Positions 5,516-8,921 of a DNA stretch of 8,921 bases are shown piece after piece. The DNA lies in contig JAJXZA010000198.1 in NCBI GenBank assembly GCA_021780285.1, positions 1 to 8,921 on the forward strand. Direction: 5' to 3'. Under the pieces are notes generated by a model. That model worked only from the letters and a program-made list of their open reading frames with translations, did no database searches and had not been told where the DNA came from. A program made the translations under genes and the position numbers. Positions within the stretch are counted from its first letter, which is position 1, and the number at the start of each line of letters is the position of its first letter. This DNA comes from Planctomycetota bacterium. Its GTDB lineage: Bacteria; Planctomycetota; Phycisphaerae; WQYP01.

Positions 5516-6241
5516 ATGGGTAAAATTAAAGCGGTGTTATCGTGGAGCGGCGGCAAAGACAGCGCCATGGCCCTGCACGCTCTGCGCCATGACAACCGCT
5601 ATCAGGTGGTGGAACTGCTCACAAGCGTTTCAGAAGAATACCGCCGCATAAGTCACCACGGCGTGCGCGAGGCGCTGCTCGATGCCCAGGCCGCTGCCAT
5701 CGGCCTGCCGCTGCAGAAGATTTATCTGCCATCCAATAACGGCAGGCCATGCACCAACGACACCTACGAAGCCATCATGCGCAGCGCCATGGAAGCGTAC
5801 AAAGCCCGCGGCATAAACACGGTGGCGTTCGGCGATTTGTACCTGGAGGACCTGCGGCAATGGCGCCAAAGTAATCTCGCAAAGGTTGCAATGCAGGCGG
5901 TATTTCCGGTTTGGGGGCAACCTCCCATGCCCTTTGCGCGTGAGGTTATAGCGCTCGGTTTCAGGGCATATTTATCTTGCGTGGAAGATAAAATGGGCAA
6001 AGACTTTGTCGGTCGTGAGTACAACGCCGCTCTGCTGGCCGAGCTGCCTGCGGGAATATGCCCCTGCGGCGAAAATGGGGAGTTCCATACCTTTGTCTTT
6101 GCCGGGCCGATATTCGGCCAACCGCTGGATGTCGCCTTGGGGCAGTATGTTTTGCGCGACGGGCGGCATTATATGGACTTGCTCTTGCGGCAGCAGGTTG
6201 CAACCGCAGCCGCCGAGTCGGCCGTGATGCCGCCCGTGTAA
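5516..6241 (+). CDS. DUF71/COG2102 (Dph6-like) ATP-pyrophosphatase, probable B12-salvage type
   Basis: This 241-residue protein starts MGKIKAVLSWSGGKDS. SGGKDS (11-16) is the PP-loop of N-type ATP pyrophosphatases, which adenylate a carboxyl group before amidation or similar transfer. Further DUF71 hallmarks are ISHHGVREALLDAQA around 45-60, FGDLYLEDLR in the middle, and GENGEFHT at 185-192 with AGPIFG after it. Eukaryotic relatives (Dph6) amidate diphthine, a modification bacteria lack. Comparative genomics of the family proposed a bacterial and archaeal branch in cobalamin salvage, and the BtuF-like gene 26 nt downstream fits that branch. The start at 5516 is preferred over 5477 because CAGG precedes it by eight bases and the PP-loop then falls at its usual position. 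The substrate is unknown; an adenylation step on a corrinoid side chain is inference. Confidence 0.85.
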   Translation: MGKIKAVLSWSGGKDSAMALHALRHDNRYQVVELLTSVSEEYRRISHHGVREALLDAQAAAIGLPLQKIYLPSNNGRPCTNDTYEAIMRSAMEAYKARGINTVAFGDLYLEDLRQWRQSNLAKVAMQAVFPVWGQPPMPFAREVIALGFRAYLSCVEDKMGKDFVGREYNAALLAELPAGICPCGENGEFHTFVFAGPIFGQPLDVALGQYVLRDGRHYMDLLLRQQVATAAAESAVMPPV

Positions 6242-6267
6242 GCTGTCATAACGAAGGAAAGCCTTTC

Positions 6268-7218
6268 ATGCGGGTGATCTCTTTACTGGCCAGCGGCACG
6301 GAAATTATTTATGCCCTCGGGCAAGGGCATTGCCTGGTGGGGCGATCGCATGAATGCGATAACCCGCCTGAGGCAGCGGCTTTGCCGATGTGCAGCATTC
6401 CGGCCTTTGACACCACCGTAAGCAGCGGCGCCATAGATGCCGAGGTGCGGCGGCGGCTGCGAACCGGCGAGCCGCTGTATCACATTTACACAGAGCTTAT
6501 TGAGCAACTCAAACCGGACCTTATTATTTCCCAGGCGCATTGCCAGGTATGTGCTGTAACGCCGGACGATGTACATCGCGCCGGATGCCGCATGCCGGCG
6601 CAGGTATTGGGACTTTCAGTCGGCAGCCTCGCGGGCATCTATGACGGAGTACGCCAAATTGCCAAGGCACTTGCGGTGCCGGCGCAAGGAGACCTGCTTG
6701 TGAAGCAAATGGCGGGCCGCATTGGTGCGGTAACGGCGGCTGTTGCGGGGCGGGCGGTGCCGTCGGTGGTGCTGCTGGAGTGGACCGAACCCATCTTTGC
6801 CATGGGCAACTGGGGGCCGGAACTCATTGAGGCCGCCGGTGGCCGCCCCTTGCTGGGGGCAAAGGCGGAGCATTCGGCCGCGATTGAATGGGCCGCAGTC
6901 GTGCAGGCCAACCCCGATGTGCTGATCATTGCACCGTGCGGCTTCGACCTGCCGCGTACCCGCAGCGAATTACCCCGGTTGCGATCGCTGCCGCATTGGC
7001 AAGAGCTAAACGCGGTGCGAGCCGGTCGCGTGTTTCTGGCTGATGGCAACCGCTACTTCAATCGCTCCGGCACAACCGTGGTTGAAACAGTAGAAATGCT
7101 CGCCAACATTTTGCATAGCCCCATAGAGGGCGTGCCGGCACATGCGGATGCGTGGTGTACCAAACGTATAGAAGGACGGGGCAATTGCATATCGCGCTCT
7201 GGTGTCCTCTTCGAATAG
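6268..7218 (+). CDS. BtuF-like corrinoid-binding protein (ABC-type periplasmic binding fold)
   Basis: This 316-residue protein matches the helical-backbone substrate-binding family of BtuF. It opens MRVISLLASGTEIIYALG, continues with VGRSHECD and a middle LKPDLIISQAHC, and carries EWTEP (171-175) leading to GNWGPELIEAAGG. The last is typical of cobalamin-binding members of the family. It lacks a signal peptide and lipobox at this start, as in many cobalamin-binding proteins annotated outside complete btuCDF operons, so it may be cytosolic or anchored otherwise. The start at 6268 has AAGGAAA seven bases upstream; the longer open frame to 6058 would overlap the preceding gene. No BtuC permease or BtuD ATPase is nearby. 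Paired with the DUF71 gene, it likely captures or presents a corrinoid for salvage. Confidence 0.85.
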   Translation: MRVISLLASGTEIIYALGQGHCLVGRSHECDNPPEAAALPMCSIPAFDTTVSSGAIDAEVRRRLRTGEPLYHIYTELIEQLKPDLIISQAHCQVCAVTPDDVHRAGCRMPAQVLGLSVGSLAGIYDGVRQIAKALAVPAQGDLLVKQMAGRIGAVTAAVAGRAVPSVVLLEWTEPIFAMGNWGPELIEAAGGRPLLGAKAEHSAAIEWAAVVQANPDVLIIAPCGFDLPRTRSELPRLRSLPHWQELNAVRAGRVFLADGNRYFNRSGTTVVETVEMLANILHSPIEGVPAHADAWCTKRIEGRGNCISRSGVLFE

Positions 7219-7220
7219 TG

Positions 7221-7229
7221 TGATACAAT
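7221..7229 (+). promoter_or_regulatory. Extended -10 promoter ahead of the nuclease gene
   Basis: TGATACAAT provides the TG-N extension plus TACAAT, five of six -10 consensus bases, directly after the BtuF-like stop codon. No good -35 is visible, as expected for extended -10 promoters. An inverted repeat CGTTG-ttcgtt-CAACG (7230-7245) overlaps the expected start point and could be an operator. It marks the start of the lower-GC segment. Confidence 0.4.
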
Positions 7230-7260
7230 CGTTGTTCGTTCAACGCCGCAGGTGAATGTG

Positions 7261-7362
7261 ATGAGTAATTATCATAGGGCCATCGCATTTGCTGATGATC
7301 TCAGTGGTTGTGGGCAAGGAAGAACTCTATGCCAAAGCGAACAAACGAGTTCCAAGATTTAA
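7261..7362 (+). CDS. Possible 33-residue leader ORF overlapping the nuclease start
   Basis: An ATG at 7261 has AGGTG six bases upstream and opens a 33-codon frame beginning MSNYHRAIAF and ending in TAA at 7362, overlapping the nuclease gene by 34 nt in another frame. Translation through it would uncover the nuclease ribosome site, so it could be a coupling leader peptide. There is no domain or homology evidence, and chance is quite possible. Confidence 0.2.
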   Translation: MSNYHRAIAFADDLSGCGQGRTLCQSEQTSSKI

Positions 7363-8033
7363 TCACGTTGATTGAACGGGCACTAGCACCTCAGGGTGCA
7401 AAGGTTACCGAGTCGGCAATGGTTCCTGGCCTGACCGATGATAACCCCAGAGAAATTGACGTACTCATTGAATCAATGGTCGGTCCTTACAATTTGAAAA
7501 TCGCAGTTGAGGCGAAGGATGAAATCCGCCGTATGGATATCACAAAATTTGAGTCCATAATTGCTAAGTATAGCCCTACGTCCGGGATCAAAGTGGATAA
7601 AGTAGTAGTTATCTCTCGAATGGGATTTTCTGCACAAGTTGAAGAACGCGCAACGCGAGAGGGCATTGAGTTGTTAACACTGTCGGAAGCAATGGTGGCT
7701 GATTGGGCCAGTCGAAGTCATAGATTGCTGTTCATGGTCGAACCGCACATTGCAATGTTTGAATTCGATCCATCTCCGGAAAACGGTGATTTAAATGATT
7801 TGGTCAGTTCCGGCACGTTTGTATGTACCTGCTGTGGTCGCAATCATGGGTCTCCATTGTTTTTGGCTCAGCAGGCAGTTGCCGACCCTGACCTGGTTGA
7901 AATGATCCGAGTCGCCGCGAGTAAATCTGGAAAACCATTTTGCGCGCTGTTGGAACATAATCTCGCTAAAGCAGTTATCCTTAGACGAGGAGATCAACAA
8001 TATCGTATAAATCGGCTAGTGTACTGTCCCTAA
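7329..8033 (+). CDS. Mrr-like PD-(D/E)XK restriction endonuclease-type protein
   Basis: This 234-residue protein has a nuclease-type core. An N-terminal helix (FQDLITLIERALAPQG) is followed by REIDVLIE with Asp44, then LKIAVEAKD with Glu61-x-Lys63, giving the D...ExK active site. VDKVVVIS (89-96) and a GIELLT strand (112-117) complete the Mrr-type alpha/beta pattern. A C-terminal part (about 130-234) holds CTCCGRNHG (166-174) plus Cys205 and Cys233, perhaps a zinc site. Mrr-like proteins cleave modified or foreign DNA, but some serve repair or other roles. The ATG at 7329 is chosen because AGGAAG lies six bases upstream; a TTG at 7308 in frame is less likely. Base composition is clearly lower in G+C than the preceding genes, suggesting horizontal acquisition. 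A second, related-looking ORF follows 129 nt later. No methyltransferase partner is in the window. Confidence 0.78.
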   Translation: MPKRTNEFQDLITLIERALAPQGAKVTESAMVPGLTDDNPREIDVLIESMVGPYNLKIAVEAKDEIRRMDITKFESIIAKYSPTSGIKVDKVVVISRMGFSAQVEERATREGIELLTLSEAMVADWASRSHRLLFMVEPHIAMFEFDPSPENGDLNDLVSSGTFVCTCCGRNHGSPLFLAQQAVADPDLVEMIRVAASKSGKPFCALLEHNLAKAVILRRGDQQYRINRLVYCP

Positions 8034-8162
8034 CGGACGTTTACAGTTGCTGGCCGTCATGGTTCGCGGAGCACACGGCGTCGATAGCCCGCTTGGGCCA
8101 GAATATTTGAAAAAACTGTGAAGTGCATATCGTAAATCTTCCTCTGGGACACTACACTAGGT

Positions 8163-8921
8163 ATTCACATCCACTGCAGTTGTGGTCGTGGAGACTTAAC
8201 GGTTAAAGCATATAAGCATGGTGAACATACTATCCATCATTTTAAAACAAATACAGTAGGTAGAACAATTCAGTTCGTTATGCCAGACGAACACCTGTCG
8301 GAGAGGATATTGCTGAGGATCGAAAACGCTACGGCAGATATTAACGGTACCGTTCAGGCTGCTATGACTGCATCGGTGTCGCCCCCTACATCCCTGCCGG
8401 AAGAACATTTGAAATTACTTCAAGATGTACGAAAGCAATTTATAGGCGTCGATGCACGTATAGACACGCAGCTCACCGTACACAACTTTTGGACTGGCGT
8501 TGATTTCCCTGTAGACGCTCTTATACGCATATACATCGGGGGGCCCTGGCGCTTACGGACTGCGATAGTTTTCTTAGAAAGCCCCGAGTACGAACAGCAT
8601 AATCGTATATTGGAATTGGTTCGGTGTGCGTACGGCGCGCAGCTTGATCAGATATTGGTCATTTGCGATCAAAATATCACCCCCAAGTCACGGGAGTATA
8701 TGCGTAATGCTCCCGTCCGGATTTTGACGAGCCAAGCGAGCCCCACTGAGCTATTTCATGCAATATGTTCGCCGCTGATAATATGGTCAAAGGCAATAAA
8801 GTCATTTAATGCAGATTTCTTTTCGCCTGATAGCCAGACGCTCCAAGGATCTCGCGACAATGTTAAGATTATTGTTGGGGAAAATATACTCCCTACTGAT
8901 AAATTTTATGGCATCCTTTCT
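8163..8921 (+). CDS. Partial ORF running off the window: possible nuclease-fold protein with N-terminal CxCG motif
   Basis: An open frame of 253 codons continues past the window end. It begins after a stop at 8133-8135 and has no ATG, GTG or TTG until ATG 8280. Yet the upstream 39 codons look coding: they give IHIHCSCGRGDLTVKAYKHG, with a C-x-C-G pair like a small metal-binding knuckle. An ATT at 8163 is the best rare start; otherwise an N-terminal frameshift or a start at 8280 must be assumed, and neither 8163 nor 8280 has a clear Shine-Dalgarno site. Numbered from 8163, residues 114-189 (FPVDALIRIYIGG..., then TAIVFLES, LDQILVICD and VRILT) parallel the core of the upstream nuclease. The position matching the E-x-K motif reads FLESPE, lacking the lysine. 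It may be an inactive paralogous subunit or an unrelated alpha/beta protein. I do not recognise a named family. Confidence 0.6.
   Translation, partial: MHIHCSCGRGDLTVKAYKHGEHTIHHFKTNTVGRTIQFVMPDEHLSERILLRIENATADINGTVQAAMTASVSPPTSLPEEHLKLLQDVRKQFIGVDARIDTQLTVHNFWTGVDFPVDALIRIYIGGPWRLRTAIVFLESPEYEQHNRILELVRCAYGAQLDQILVICDQNITPKSREYMRNAPVRILTSQASPTELFHAICSPLIIWSKAIKSFNADFFSPDSQTLQGSRDNVKIIVGENILPTDKFYGILS

Overview
The window looks like chromosomal DNA from a Gram-negative, probably environmental bacterium. Two outer-membrane-type lipoproteins and a TolC-family protein support a double membrane. The left four fifths is GC-rich (the 60 bases from 6901 are 65% G+C), and Shine-Dalgarno sites are clear. 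Gene content (rusticyanin-like cupredoxin, two-domain multicopper oxidase, DUF71 with a BtuF-like protein) would fit an acid- or metal-exposed lineage such as the PVC group or Acidobacteria, but the phylum cannot be settled from this sequence alone.

Region 1 (about 42-4670, minus strand) is a probable five-gene copper-handling operon. In transcription order it encodes a small secreted Cys/His-rich protein of unknown family, a Met-rich lipoprotein, a TolC-family outer-membrane factor, a Tat-exported two-domain multicopper oxidase, and a rusticyanin-like cupredoxin. The lipoprotein and TolC genes overlap as ATGA, and the next two gaps are about 30 nt. A TTGACA/TATGCT promoter (4614-4643) with an 11-bp tandem repeat upstream opens it. 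A hairpin followed by six T residues (42-66) closes it. All products are predicted to be exported, so the operon looks like an envelope copper oxidation, buffering and efflux module. No inner-membrane pump, P-type ATPase or regulator gene lies in the window.

Region 2 (4671-5107) is non-coding and rich in inverted repeats. The most striking is a 87-nt structure whose 16-nt arms pair almost perfectly and which contains nested shorter stems. Region 3 (5108-7218) holds a small Cys-rich DUF5522-like gene on the minus strand and, divergently, a DUF71/COG2102 ATP-pyrophosphatase followed by a BtuF-like corrinoid-binding protein. The last two form a probable cobalamin-salvage pair.

Region 4 (about 7219-8921, plus strand) is visibly poorer in G+C (60 bases from 7561 are 42%) and looks like accessory or defence DNA. 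It starts with an extended -10 promoter and encodes an Mrr-like PD-(D/E)XK nuclease. A second ORF follows and runs off the window end. It has no ATG near its apparent N-terminus, and its middle part resembles the upstream nuclease core without the catalytic E-x-K. This pair is the best candidate for something undescribed.
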